8,832 bases of DNA from an uncultured Mycoplasmatota bacterium (GCA_947087145.1 CAMUBM010000020.1:1-8832), one strand, 5' to 3'; shown: positions 1 through 5,909, counted from the stretch's first letter. Notes: generated from the sequence alone by a model not told the origin. Numbers and translations: made by a program.

Positions 1-65
1 GCCAAAATAACAATCACAGCAAGTAATTCTACCAATGTAAAACCTTTTTTATTTTTCATTTTCAT
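1..65 (-). CDS. Type IV prepilin-like protein, N-terminus only (runs off left edge)
   Basis: Translating the minus strand from the ATG at 65 gives MKMKNKKGFTLVELLAVIVI, then Leu and the edge. This is the class III (type IV) prepilin leader: a short basic leader, the Gly-Phe processing site (G8/F9), Glu at position 5 of the mature protein, then a hydrophobic helix. In this family a prepilin peptidase cuts after the Gly and methylates the Phe, and the protein joins a pilus or a competence (ComGC-like) pseudopilus at the membrane. The start is supported by an AGGTG ribosome binding site six bases upstream; a second in-frame ATG at 59 lacks one. The gene lies just past the khpA terminator, and I see no convincing promoter in the short gap. 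With only 22 residues visible the pilin subclass cannot be named. Confidence 0.85.
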   Translation of the reverse strand, partial: MKMKNKKGFTLVELLAVIVIL

Positions 66-89
66 AGTCACCTATTACAAGTTTAGCAT

Positions 90-118
90 AAAAAAAGAAG
101 CCAGTAAATTGCTTCTCT
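90..118 (-). terminator. Rho-independent terminator after rpsP-khpA
   Basis: On the minus strand a six-base stem (AGAAGC, pairing 116-111 with 101-96) encloses a nine-base loop. A run of T follows, seen as A on the plus strand at 90-96. It lies about 22 bases past the khpA stop, so it should separate khpA from the pilin gene to its left. Confidence 0.75.
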
Positions 119-140
119 AAACATTAACAAAAAAATTGAC

Positions 141-389
141 TTAAAAAGATTCTATATTAATAGTAACACGTTTTTTGTCGTGTAAGTAAGAATAAGCTTG
201 TACCATAGTTCGAATGGCTTTGGCAGTATTTCCAGATTTACCAATCACAGCCCCCATATCTTCTTCTTTTACAAGAACCTCTAAATTGATAGTCTCTTCT
301 GTACTACCTATTTCCTTCACTTCAACCATATCAGCATTCTTAGCAACACTTTTTACTAAAAAAAGTGTGTAATCTACAATACTATCCAT
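141..389 (-). CDS. khpA: KhpA, small KH-domain RNA-binding protein
   Basis: This 82-residue protein is a single KH domain. The GxxG nucleic-acid-binding loop is at residues 50-53 (Gly-Lys-Ser-Gly) within VIGKSGNTAKAIR (48-60). That stretch and the length are typical of KhpA/YlqC. In Firmicutes such as Streptococcus, KhpA pairs with KhpB (EloR/Jag) to bind RNA in the cytoplasm and influence cell elongation and division. That role is family knowledge and is not visible here; khpB is not in the window. The ATG overlaps the rpsP stop by one base (TAATG), so translation is probably coupled. It has only a weak AGG-containing site inside the end of rpsP and depends on the rpsP promoter. rpsP-khpA order is conserved in Firmicutes. 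Confidence 0.95.
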   Translation of the reverse strand: MDSIVDYTLFLVKSVAKNADMVEVKEIGSTEETINLEVLVKEEDMGAVIGKSGNTAKAIRTMVQAYSYLHDKKRVTINIESF

Positions 390-664
390 TACTTACCTGC
401 TTTTTTTGAATCCGCAAATTTTTTCATAATACCTTCTTTAGAAAGAATATTACGTACAGTTTCTGTAGGAATAGCTCCATTCTTTAACCAATACATTGCT
501 TTTTCCTCATCAATTTTTGTCTCCGCTGGAGTTGTAATTGGATTATAAGTCCCAACAACCTCTAAAAAACGTCCATCTCTAGGAAATCTAGAATCGGCAG
601 CAACAATACGATAGAAAGGTCTTTGCTTTGCACCCATTCTTTTTAATCTTAACTTAACAGCCAT
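389..664 (-). CDS. rpsP: 30S ribosomal protein bS16
   Basis: This 91-residue protein has the S16 N-terminal signature, MAVKLRLKRMGAKQRPFYRI followed by a VAADSR segment, and a downstream VGTYNP motif near residues 37-42. Its length is normal for the family. S16 binds 16S rRNA early in 30S assembly. The start is fixed by a strong AAAGGAGGA site (plus-strand 671-679) about eight bases upstream of the ATG. It is the first gene of a two-gene unit with khpA and is driven by the promoter at 691-719. In Bacillus the neighbours are ffh upstream and ylqD-rimM-trmD-rplS downstream. None of these is here: cotE precedes it and a terminator follows khpA. Confidence 0.98.
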   Translation of the reverse strand: MAVKLRLKRMGAKQRPFYRIVAADSRFPRDGRFLEVVGTYNPITTPAETKIDEEKAMYWLKNGAIPTETVRNILSKEGIMKKFADSKKAGK

Positions 665-690
665 AATTTCTCCTCCTTTAATGTGTCTAT

Positions 691-719
691 ACTATAACAT
701 AATGAGAAAATAGTGTCAA
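691..719 (-). promoter_or_regulatory. SigA-type promoter of rpsP-khpA
   Basis: On the minus strand TTGACA (719-714) is a perfect -35 box, followed by a 17-base spacer and TATAGT (696-691) as the -10. The predicted start near 684 leaves a short leader holding the AAAGGAGGA site. The -35 box is part of the inverted repeat at 711-738. Confidence 0.85.
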
Positions 720-738
720 CTAAATTATGTTGACACTA
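711..738. repeat. Perfect inverted repeat holding the cotE stop and the rpsP -35 box
   Basis: TAGTGTCAAC (711-720) and GTTGACACTA (729-738) are exact reverse complements around an eight-base AT-only centre. The cotE TAG stop is the outermost triplet of one arm (738-736). The rpsP -35 box TTGACA lies in the other. As RNA from the cotE side it would form a 10-bp hairpin followed by ATTTTCTC, which is a weak terminator tail. As DNA it could be an operator for a dimeric regulator. Sequence alone cannot separate these uses; the terminator reading is the simpler one. Confidence 0.7.
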
Positions 739-1272
739 CTTCAAATATTCCTCATCAATTTGTTCAATTGCTTCTTCACTTGCATCACTTAAAATATCCT
801 CATCACTAATAATTTCATAATCGTCCTCTTCTTCTTCAATAGAAACTTTAATTTTTGTATCTCCCACAACTTCTACTCCTAATTCTTTTTCTACATTTAA
901 TTTAACAACTCCGTCACTTACAGATACATTGGTAACAGTTGGTTGCTTCAAACTACGTACAATAATTTCCTCATTATTCGTTAATGTTGCATTATCTTTT
1001 AAATGCACAGGCATTTTATCTTGATAATTAAAGGTTTGTGTACTCACTGCTGTTTTTGTATCATTATCATAAGAATACCAAACATTGACATCAAAATTTC
1101 CATCAATATTAACTATACCACCATTATTCACTCCATTAAATCTATGATTAATCACCCAACATCCTAAAATAGTATCTGGTTTTAATTCTGGTGTAATCGA
1201 AAATTCACTTACACTTGTTTTTTTCGCTTTTCCAATAATTGCTTTTGTCACAATTTCTTTAAAACTAGCCAT
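736..1272 (-). CDS. cotE: Spore coat morphogenetic protein CotE
   Basis: This 178-residue protein matches CotE of Bacillus in length and layout. The N-terminus (FKEIVTKAIIGK) resembles the CotE start. A core follows with ILGCWVINH at 35-43 and DVNVWYSY at 61-68, and a VEVVGDTKIKVSI strand at 132-144. The tail from about 146 is strongly acidic. In Bacillus, CotE is made in the mother cell, coats the forespore and recruits outer coat proteins, its acidic C-terminus taking part in these contacts. Its presence implies an endospore former. The ATG has a GAGGAGGG site six bases upstream. Here it is a single gene transcribed away from the kinase-fold gene, not next to ymcA/mutS as in Bacillus. Identification rests on remembered family motifs, but the match is distinctive. 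Confidence 0.92.
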   Translation of the reverse strand: MASFKEIVTKAIIGKAKKTSVSEFSITPELKPDTILGCWVINHRFNGVNNGGIVNIDGNFDVNVWYSYDNDTKTAVSTQTFNYQDKMPVHLKDNATLTNNEEIIVRSLKQPTVTNVSVSDGVVKLNVEKELGVEVVGDTKIKVSIEEEEDDYEIISDEDILSDASEEAIEQIDEEYLK

Positions 1273-1292
1273 TTGTAACCCTCCTCTATTTT

Positions 1293-1300
1293 AATGTATG
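1293..1300 (-). promoter_or_regulatory. Possible SigE-like -10 element of cotE
   Basis: The minus strand reads CATACATT here, close to the SigE -10 consensus CATACANT, as expected for cotE. The -35 region about 14 bases further up (around CACAAATT) is a poor match to the SigE ATA-type box. The start would fall near 1287, leaving almost no room before the ribosome binding site. No SigA-type alternative is visible. Confidence 0.4.
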
Positions 1301-1329
1301 CACTCGTCTCTAATTTGTGCACCCAGAGT

Positions 1330-1358
1330 TTGTTTTTTCATTCCATTTATGCTAAAAT
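1330..1358 (+). promoter_or_regulatory. SigA-type extended -10 promoter of the kinase-fold/HIT unit
   Basis: TTGTTT (1330-1335), a 17-base spacer and TAAAAT (1353-1358) form a promoter. TG one base before the -10 (TGCTAAAAT) makes it an extended -10, which can offset the weak -35. The predicted start is near 1365 and AAAGGGGA follows before the ATG at 1386. Confidence 0.7.
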
Positions 1359-1385
1359 ACAGAACCAATAAAGGGGAATTAATTT

Positions 1386-2222
1386 ATGAAAGGAATACAT
1401 TTAACCCAAGAAGAAATAGAAAAGTATCCATTATTTTATCATGGCAAATCAAACGAAGCAGAAATTCGAGAATACAATTCGCAAGAACTATTAAAAATTT
1501 TTCATTTTTACAATCAAAATAAAATAGATACTTTAAAATGTATAGACCAAAAAAGAAAAGATTTAGAACGCCTACCAGAGTTTCTTCTTTTTAAAAAATA
1601 CATTTACGGAAAGAATGATTTAATAACAGGTATTCTTATAGAAAAAGGATACCCAACGAATTTAAGAACGTATAAAATAAATGGAGCATCTTTTAATGAT
1701 TTAATTCTTGTCCTACAAAACATAGGAAAAATTTTAGAAACGTTAAACCATCTTCGCACCAAAGAAAATATATTAACAGACTTTTTTATTGGTGATTTAC
1801 AAGAAAGCAATATTTTAGTAGACTCTATTACAAAAAAAATACAAATCATTGATTTAGATAGTTGTAAAATTGGAAATAATAGAGCATTTTTAACCAAATA
1901 TTTAAATTTTTTAAAAACCTATACGCATGTAAGACAAAATTTAGGAAAAAAATATCCATGGGACAAATACAATTTTTCAAACAATCAAAACACCGACCTC
2001 TATTGCTACTCTGTTATCATACTAAAAGTACTATTTTCTATAGATATATCTATTCTAGATTTAAATACTCTTTATAAAATGATGTATAAACTAAAACAAG
2101 AAAATTTACCAGAACCATTATTCCAAATATTCCTAAACTTATACAACAATGTAGATAATGACAATTCTTTTCGGTACTTAGAAAATATTCCACATTCTTT
2201 CGAAAAAGAACTACATTTATAA
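1386..2222 (+). CDS. Protein-kinase-fold protein, substrate unknown
   Basis: This 278-residue protein carries a diverged but largely complete kinase signature. LLKIF (35-39) places K37 as the likely ATP-binding lysine. IGDLQESNIL (135-144) is the catalytic loop, with D137 for the HRD aspartate and N142 for the metal-binding asparagine. IQIIDLDSC (152-160) is the DFG-like segment. NTDLYCYSVIIL (202-213) matches the helix-F motif. There is no glycine-rich loop of the usual form and no transmembrane segment. It could phosphorylate a protein or small molecule, transfer AMP, or be a degenerate kinase. The key residues argue against a dead enzyme, but I cannot name a family. It is the first gene of a unit with the HIT hydrolase 36 bases downstream. 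AAAGGGGA, about nine bases before the ATG, sets the start. The long tract of A-rich codons matches its neighbours. Confidence 0.75.
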   Translation: MKGIHLTQEEIEKYPLFYHGKSNEAEIREYNSQELLKIFHFYNQNKIDTLKCIDQKRKDLERLPEFLLFKKYIYGKNDLITGILIEKGYPTNLRTYKINGASFNDLILVLQNIGKILETLNHLRTKENILTDFFIGDLQESNILVDSITKKIQIIDLDSCKIGNNRAFLTKYLNFLKTYTHVRQNLGKKYPWDKYNFSNNQNTDLYCYSVIILKVLFSIDISILDLNTLYKMMYKLKQENLPEPLFQIFLNLYNNVDNDNSFRYLENIPHSFEKELHL

Positions 2223-2258
2223 TTTTTATGATATGATTGATTTAGGAGAGTGAAAGAA

Positions 2259-2609
2259 ATGGATTGTTTATTTTGCAAAATAATAAAAGGAGAAATACCC
2301 GCCTATAAAATATATGAAGATGATATGGTAATTGCTTTCTTAGACATTCACCCTAGAAAAAACGGACATACATTGATTATTCCTAAAAAACATTTTAAAG
2401 ACTTTACTGAGTTAGATAATGAAACATTACTTCATATCAATCAAGTTACTAAAAACATAACTTCTTTCTTAAAAGAAAAATTAAATGCTACCGGATTTTG
2501 TATCAACACCAATTATCTAGACACTCAAGAAATCAAACACTATCACTTACACATTGTTCCTAATTTTAAAAGACCAGTAGAAGAAATTTACAACATGCTA
2601 AAACAGTAA
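2259..2609 (+). CDS. HIT-family nucleotide hydrolase/transferase (Hint/Hit type)
   Basis: This 116-residue protein has both HIT family hallmarks. Near the N-terminus is CLFCKIIKGEIP (3-14), with the paired cysteines that bind zinc in many bacterial Hit proteins, then FLDIHPRKNGHTLIIPKKH. The catalytic histidine triad is HYHLHIV (94-100). Family members hydrolyse nucleoside phosphoramidates, aminoacyl-AMP adducts or dinucleotides in the cytoplasm. The loop before the triad (LDTQEIK) differs from the common GQ-V-P-H form. I choose the ATG at 2259 because AGGAG (2244-2248) sits ten bases away. A GTG at 2250 in the same frame is only one base from that site. No separate promoter is convincing in the 36-base gap, so it is probably co-transcribed with the kinase-fold gene. 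The exact substrate is unknown. Confidence 0.93.
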   Translation: MDCLFCKIIKGEIPAYKIYEDDMVIAFLDIHPRKNGHTLIIPKKHFKDFTELDNETLLHINQVTKNITSFLKEKLNATGFCINTNYLDTQEIKHYHLHIVPNFKRPVEEIYNMLKQ

Positions 2610-2632
2610 CTAGGAGTGTTACTGTTTTCTTA
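2600..2632. terminator. Bidirectional terminator between HIT gene and herA
   Basis: AAAACAGTAAC (2600-2610) pairs perfectly with GTTACTGTTTT (2618-2628) around a seven-base loop. TTTTCTTATT follows on the plus strand; on the minus strand the stem itself ends in TTTT. The HIT stop TAA (2607-2609) is inside the left arm, and the herA stop (2632-2630) lies two bases beyond the right arm. Confidence 0.85.
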
Positions 2633-4411
2633 TTCATACCAACTGGCTTCAATATTTACATTACTACTCTGTGGCATCGGATCAGGTAAATTAAGTTTCG
2701 TAAGTAAAGGTACACGAAACGCACTTCCGAATACCAAAGCCGTTCCAGGACGCAACGTCTTTAATTTCTCAATATCTTGAGATGACAAATTACTAGAAAT
2801 CGAAACCACAATTTTTAAATCTTCTGGATGAAAAATACGATAAATTAAAAAGTTAGAACATTGCGACAAACAAGTCGTTGATAATTCACTAGGACGTTGG
2901 GTAATAAAACCTAAAATCACACCATACTTTCTTCCTTCTTTTGTAATGCGGTCAAAAATATTATAACCAATTACGTTAATGTCATTATCATTTTGTACAT
3001 AACGATGTGCTTCTTCAATAATAATATGGATAGGAAAACTAGCCCGTACTTTTAAAGAAGTAGCGAATTCAAAAAACAATTTCATATAAAGTTTCGTTAA
3101 AACTTTAGCAAAACGTTCCTCTACATAATTGAAATTCATATTTAAAAGTTGCGCATATTCGTTGTTACTCGTTAAAAACATACTTTTAACAAATTGCTCT
3201 CTCCCAATAAAACCTTTATCATATTCAAAATACTTTCTTTGTTCACTATTCAAAATAGAATGCATCCGTACCCGTAGCTCATTCGCTTTCTCATACAAAG
3301 TTGCATTATTAAGCATTCCCTCACTCATTAAAGCAAATTCCAATGCATTGTACAAATCTTCTAAAGTATAGACAAGTTCACTTCGATCAACAGCAAACGC
3401 TTCTAAAGTAATAAAACCATTCAAAAACTCAATAACAAACTGCAAAGCTCCCATTTTCCCATTTTGATCAATATTCAAACATTGTTTCAATGTTCTTGTG
3501 TATCCTGGTTGCACAATAGGACTTTCTAAATTAAGTTCTGATGTATGAAATTTATTTAATGTTGAAATAATTTGGTCACTTAATTGCGTAGAAGACTTTC
3601 CACTTCCAATGATATCAAGTAAACTTTTTGCAATAATCGAGTTTTTATATTGAATAACTTTTGCTTCTTCTCCTTTAAATATTGCCACATATTGTAATGT
3701 CTTCTCTAAAATAGGAAGCAAAGTAGGATCACTCACATTTAAAAGTAAAGCAAGATCATCCACCTCTAAAAAATAAGCAGGAATAGTAACAATCTCCGTC
3801 TCTGCTTCATCCACATCAGTACGAGTCGTATAGTATTTTACATTAATAGTAGGCAATGTATTAATTTTAGACAGAGCCGTATGATATTCACCATACACAT
3901 CAAAAATAACCATATGGGCATTGATAGGCATCTTCGTATTATAATAAAATAAATTTTGAATAAGACTTGCTACTCCACAAGATTTTCCACAACCTGAATT
4001 TCCGATAATAGCAAAATGTTGCGTTAAAAAATCATTCATTTTCGCTGTCACTTTATAGCCTTCGTACAAAGAAGAAGAACCAATTAAGATATTTTCAGAA
4101 GACGTATAATCCTGTGAACCAATAATAAGTTCTAATTCCTGTTTATAAACAATACGACAAACATTTGTTACACTTGGATAACGAATAACACCTGAAACAA
4201 ACTCAGAACCACGTATTTCTCCAATAAGCAATATAGAAATTTCACTTTCATTCATTCCAAGTATTTCCCCAACAATTTTTAAAGCATTTCCACCAGTCTC
4301 TCCTGACTCTTCAAAAACAACATGAAAATTAATGACATTCGCTTGTATCACTTTTTTTAAGTTTTCTACTTGAACAATTTTATCTTCAATCTTTAATATT
4401 TTTCCAAACAT
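2630..4411 (-). CDS. herA: HerA-type hexameric ATPase / DNA translocase
   Basis: From the ATG at 4411 the protein has 593 residues. The first 110 or so resemble the beta-rich HAS-barrel of HerA. Next come Walker A GNSGCGKS (137-144) and IFDVYGEY (169-176). Walker B is IHIIIEEAHRYV (461-472), and ITKEGRKYGVILGFITQRPS (489-508) carries the conserved sensor/arginine region of the FtsK-HerA superfamily. HerA proteins form hexamers that pump DNA; in archaea they work with NurA nuclease in end resection, and in bacteria often with nuclease or SIR2-type partners in defence. No such partner is in this window. An upstream in-frame GTG at 4420 lies within the ribosome binding site AGGGTG (4423-4418), which is six bases from the ATG, so I prefer the ATG. 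It is convergent with the HIT gene. The role here is unknown. Confidence 0.92.
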   Translation of the reverse strand: MFGKILKIEDKIVQVENLKKVIQANVINFHVVFEESGETGGNALKIVGEILGMNESEISILLIGEIRGSEFVSGVIRYPSVTNVCRIVYKQELELIIGSQDYTSSENILIGSSSLYEGYKVTAKMNDFLTQHFAIIGNSGCGKSCGVASLIQNLFYYNTKMPINAHMVIFDVYGEYHTALSKINTLPTINVKYYTTRTDVDEAETEIVTIPAYFLEVDDLALLLNVSDPTLLPILEKTLQYVAIFKGEEAKVIQYKNSIIAKSLLDIIGSGKSSTQLSDQIISTLNKFHTSELNLESPIVQPGYTRTLKQCLNIDQNGKMGALQFVIEFLNGFITLEAFAVDRSELVYTLEDLYNALEFALMSEGMLNNATLYEKANELRVRMHSILNSEQRKYFEYDKGFIGREQFVKSMFLTSNNEYAQLLNMNFNYVEERFAKVLTKLYMKLFFEFATSLKVRASFPIHIIIEEAHRYVQNDNDINVIGYNIFDRITKEGRKYGVILGFITQRPSELSTTCLSQCSNFLIYRIFHPEDLKIVVSISSNLSSQDIEKLKTLRPGTALVFGSAFRVPLLTKLNLPDPMPQSSNVNIEASWYE

Positions 4412-4448
4412 ACTAGTCACCCTATTCTTTTAATAGAATAACATAAAA

Positions 4449-4478
4449 ATCATAAAAATAAAACCATTCTTAACACAA
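4449..4478 (-). promoter_or_regulatory. Possible SigA-type promoter of herA
   Basis: On the minus strand TTGTGT (4478-4473), an 18-base spacer and TATGAT (4454-4449) give a fair match. It lies just beyond the terminator of the YjcZ-like pair, which fits separate transcription of herA. The region is very AT-rich, so chance matches are likely. Confidence 0.4.
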
Positions 4479-4503
4479 AAGAAAAAGAAGGTTATTCCTT
4501 CCC
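4474..4503 (-). terminator. Terminator after the YjcZ-like gene pair
   Basis: On the minus strand GAAGG (4501-4497) pairs with CCTTC (4491-4487) around AATAA, extendable by two G-T pairs, and TTTTTCTTTTG follows. It starts within about five bases of the stop of the 41-residue gene and should insulate herA from sporulation-stage transcription. Confidence 0.75.
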
Positions 4504-4505
4504 TT

Positions 4506-4631
4506 TTAATATACGCCATAGCCGTTGAATCCTGCAAAAATAATTGCTAACAATATAAATAATACAATGATTATAAAAGCACTATTATTGTTATTACCAC
4601 ATTTATCTTGCGTTTTTTTACAACAATTCAT
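4506..4631 (-). CDS. YjcZ-like small sporulation membrane peptide (41 aa)
   Basis: The protein reads MNCCKKTQDKCGNNNNSAFI, then a hydrophobic stretch rich in Ile, Leu, Val and Phe to about residue 33, ending in GFNGYGVY. A short polar, Cys- and Asn-rich head followed by one transmembrane helix of this composition is typical of the YjcZ family of sporulation peptides, whose biochemical role is not established. A full AAGGAGGT site (4648-4641) nine bases before the ATG strongly supports expression. It lies 28 bases downstream of a second such gene and is probably in one transcript with it. The Cys pair at positions 3-4 is shared with that neighbour (positions 4-5). A terminator follows directly. 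Family assignment is by resemblance of head, helix and setting. Confidence 0.82.
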   Translation of the reverse strand: MNCCKKTQDKCGNNNNSAFIIIVLFILLAIIFAGFNGYGVY

Positions 4632-4659
4632 TAAACGGACACCTCCTTAAATTTAAAGA

Positions 4660-4752
4660 CTAAATGAAAGCCCCTACGATGATAATTAATAAGATGAATA
4701 GTACAAGGATAATTGCTGGACCAAGTCCATTATTTCCACAACATTGACTCAT
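4660..4752 (-). CDS. YjcZ-like small sporulation membrane peptide (30 aa)
   Basis: The 30-residue product starts MSQCCGNNGLGPAIILVLFI and ends in a LLIIIVGAFI hydrophobic run. The last 19 residues form a single membrane helix. The LVLFILLIIIVGA composition after a Gly/Asn-rich head is the hallmark of the YjcZ family of sporulation peptides. AAAGGAGGAG (4770-4761) lies eight bases before the ATG. A mother-cell-type promoter is found 35-60 bases upstream. This gene is the first of the pair, and the 41-residue paralogue follows after 28 bases. The Cys-Cys at 4-5 recurs there. The peptide probably sits in a spore or mother-cell membrane, an inference from the helix and the promoter type. Confidence 0.87.
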   Translation of the reverse strand: MSQCCGNNGLGPAIILVLFILLIIIVGAFI

Positions 4753-4786
4753 AATTTCACTCCTCCTTTATTTGTCTTTTCACTAA

Positions 4787-4814
4787 TATTGTATGGTAAA
4801 TGGGAAAGTTGGTG
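4787..4814 (-). promoter_or_regulatory. SigK/SigE-like mother-cell promoter for the YjcZ-like pair
   Basis: On the minus strand CACC (4814-4811), a 15-base spacer and CATACAATA (4795-4787) fit the SigK pattern (an AC-rich -35 and CATANNNTA). The -10 also fits SigE. The predicted start near 4780 leaves a short leader with the AAAGGAGGAG site. It lies back to back with the prsA promoter. Confidence 0.65.
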
Positions 4815-4824
4815 AGTGTTCTTC

Positions 4825-4853
4825 TTGTATTTTTTTTACAAATTGGATATAAT
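4825..4853 (+). promoter_or_regulatory. SigA-type promoter of prsA
   Basis: TTGTAT (4825-4830), a 17-base spacer and a perfect TATAAT (4848-4853). Transcription should start near 4860, giving a leader of under 20 bases that includes AAGGAGG (4865-4871) before the ATG at 4878. Confidence 0.75.
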
Positions 4854-4877
4854 AAACATTGTTTAAGGAGGATTTTA

Positions 4878-5897
4878 ATGAAGAAAAAAATAGTAATACT
4901 TGGTCTATGTACTTTGATGGTATGTAGTTGTGGAAAAACCATACCAAAATTAGAAAATGGAAGTGAGGCCATTGTTAGTTTTGAAAATGGACAAAAAATT
5001 AGTGTAGATGATTTATACAATGATTTAAAAAACAACTTTGCTTTAGAATCTCTAATCAATTTAGTAGATAAAAAAATATTAGAAGACAAATACAAAGACA
5101 ATTTAAGTAGCGCAGAAGAATATGCTGCTTCTACAATGAAATCATTAGAAGAAAATTATGGAGAGAACCTACTAGCAGCCATTCAAACTTATACATCTTA
5201 TTCTACTGTAGAAGCTTACAAGAATTATGTGTACATCAGTCAACTACAAAGCCAAGCGGTAGAAGATTATGCAAAAAAGCAAGTCACAGAAAAAGAAATG
5301 AAAGAATACTATGAAAAAAATATTCATGGAGATGTTTTAGTAAATCATATCTTAGTGACACCAAACGTAAAAGACGATGCCACTACAGAAGAAAAAACGA
5401 ATGCTGAAAATGAAGCCAAAGAAAAAATAAACACAATTATTGCCAAACTAAAAGAAAGTGAAAACAAAAAGGAGGCTTTCACCAACTTAGCCAAGGAATA
5501 TTCAGAAGATGCATCCACGAAAGAAGATGGTGGTTCTCTTGGATACATCAACGATGGAACGTTATCAAGCAGTTATGACGAAATCGTTAAAAAAGCATTT
5601 GAATTAAAAGATGGAGAATTTTCAACCGAAGTCATTACAACCGAACTTGGATATCATGTAATATTCCGTGAAGCATCAAAAGAAAAAGCAAGTTTTGAAG
5701 ATGTACAAGATACCATTCGTGAAAAAATTGCTGACGATCTATTAGCAAAAGATGCTACACTAAGTATAAAAGCAATGCAAGATTTAAGAAAAGAATACGG
5801 TATGGATATTGTAGATAGTGAAATTCAAAGTCAATATGCAAAATATATTCAAAATGCACTTGCACAAGCACAAGAACAACAAAAAAGCACAAAATAA
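4878..5897 (+). CDS. prsA: PrsA-like peptidyl-prolyl isomerase lipoprotein (foldase)
   Basis: The 339-residue product begins with a lipoprotein signal: MKKK, a hydrophobic run, then a Val-Cys-Ser-Cys lipobox in which C18 should be lipidated. A helical SurA-like N-terminal region follows (about 40-150). The parvulin (PpiC) domain spans about 153-268, with NHILV (H157), FTNLAKEYSEDAST (201-214), GGSLGYI (218-224) and ELGYHVI (H260). A helical tail rich in Gln, Ala and Lys closes it. PrsA sits on the outer face of the membrane and speeds folding of exported proteins by proline isomerisation. AAGGAGG six bases before the ATG sets the start; an upstream extension of the frame to 4800 crosses the promoter and is not credible. 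It is a single gene with its own promoter and terminator, and its stop lies in the terminator loop. Confidence 0.95.
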   Translation: MKKKIVILGLCTLMVCSCGKTIPKLENGSEAIVSFENGQKISVDDLYNDLKNNFALESLINLVDKKILEDKYKDNLSSAEEYAASTMKSLEENYGENLLAAIQTYTSYSTVEAYKNYVYISQLQSQAVEDYAKKQVTEKEMKEYYEKNIHGDVLVNHILVTPNVKDDATTEEKTNAENEAKEKINTIIAKLKESENKKEAFTNLAKEYSEDASTKEDGGSLGYINDGTLSSSYDEIVKKAFELKDGEFSTEVITTELGYHVIFREASKEKASFEDVQDTIREKIADDLLAKDATLSIKAMQDLRKEYGMDIVDSEIQSQYAKYIQNALAQAQEQQKSTK

Positions 5898-5909
5898 AGT
5901 GCTTTTTTT
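5881..5909. terminator. Bidirectional terminator between prsA and the exonuclease gene
   Basis: AAAAAAGCAC (5881-5890) pairs with GTGCTTTTTT (5899-5908) around an eight-base loop that contains the prsA stop TAA (5895-5897). Both strands end the stem in a T-run. The exonuclease stop (5910-5908) overlaps the right arm, so one element ends both genes. Confidence 0.9.

Noticed and set aside
1298..1522. Plus-strand open frame across the cotE/kinase-fold gap
   Set aside because: It overlaps the promoter and the first part of the kinase-fold gene in another frame, has no ribosome binding site and no recognisable protein.
1604..1897. Minus-strand open frame inside the kinase-fold gene
   Set aside because: It is a frame shadow of a gene with clear kinase motifs, with no start signals of its own.
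1386..2222. Pseudokinase or phage-type toxin kinase interpretation
   Set aside because: The lysine, both metal or catalytic aspartates and the loop asparagine seem present, and no phage or toxin-antitoxin partner is nearby, so neither label is supported.
2250..2258. GTG start for the HIT gene
   Set aside because: It is one base from the AGGAG site; the ATG at 2259 has normal spacing and gives the usual HIT N-terminus.
4800..4877. Upstream extension of the prsA reading frame
   Set aside because: It runs through the prsA promoter and places residues before an otherwise typical lipoprotein signal peptide.
4757..5101. Minus-strand open frame antisense to the prsA start
   Set aside because: It covers two promoters and the prsA signal region and has no family resemblance; it is a shadow.
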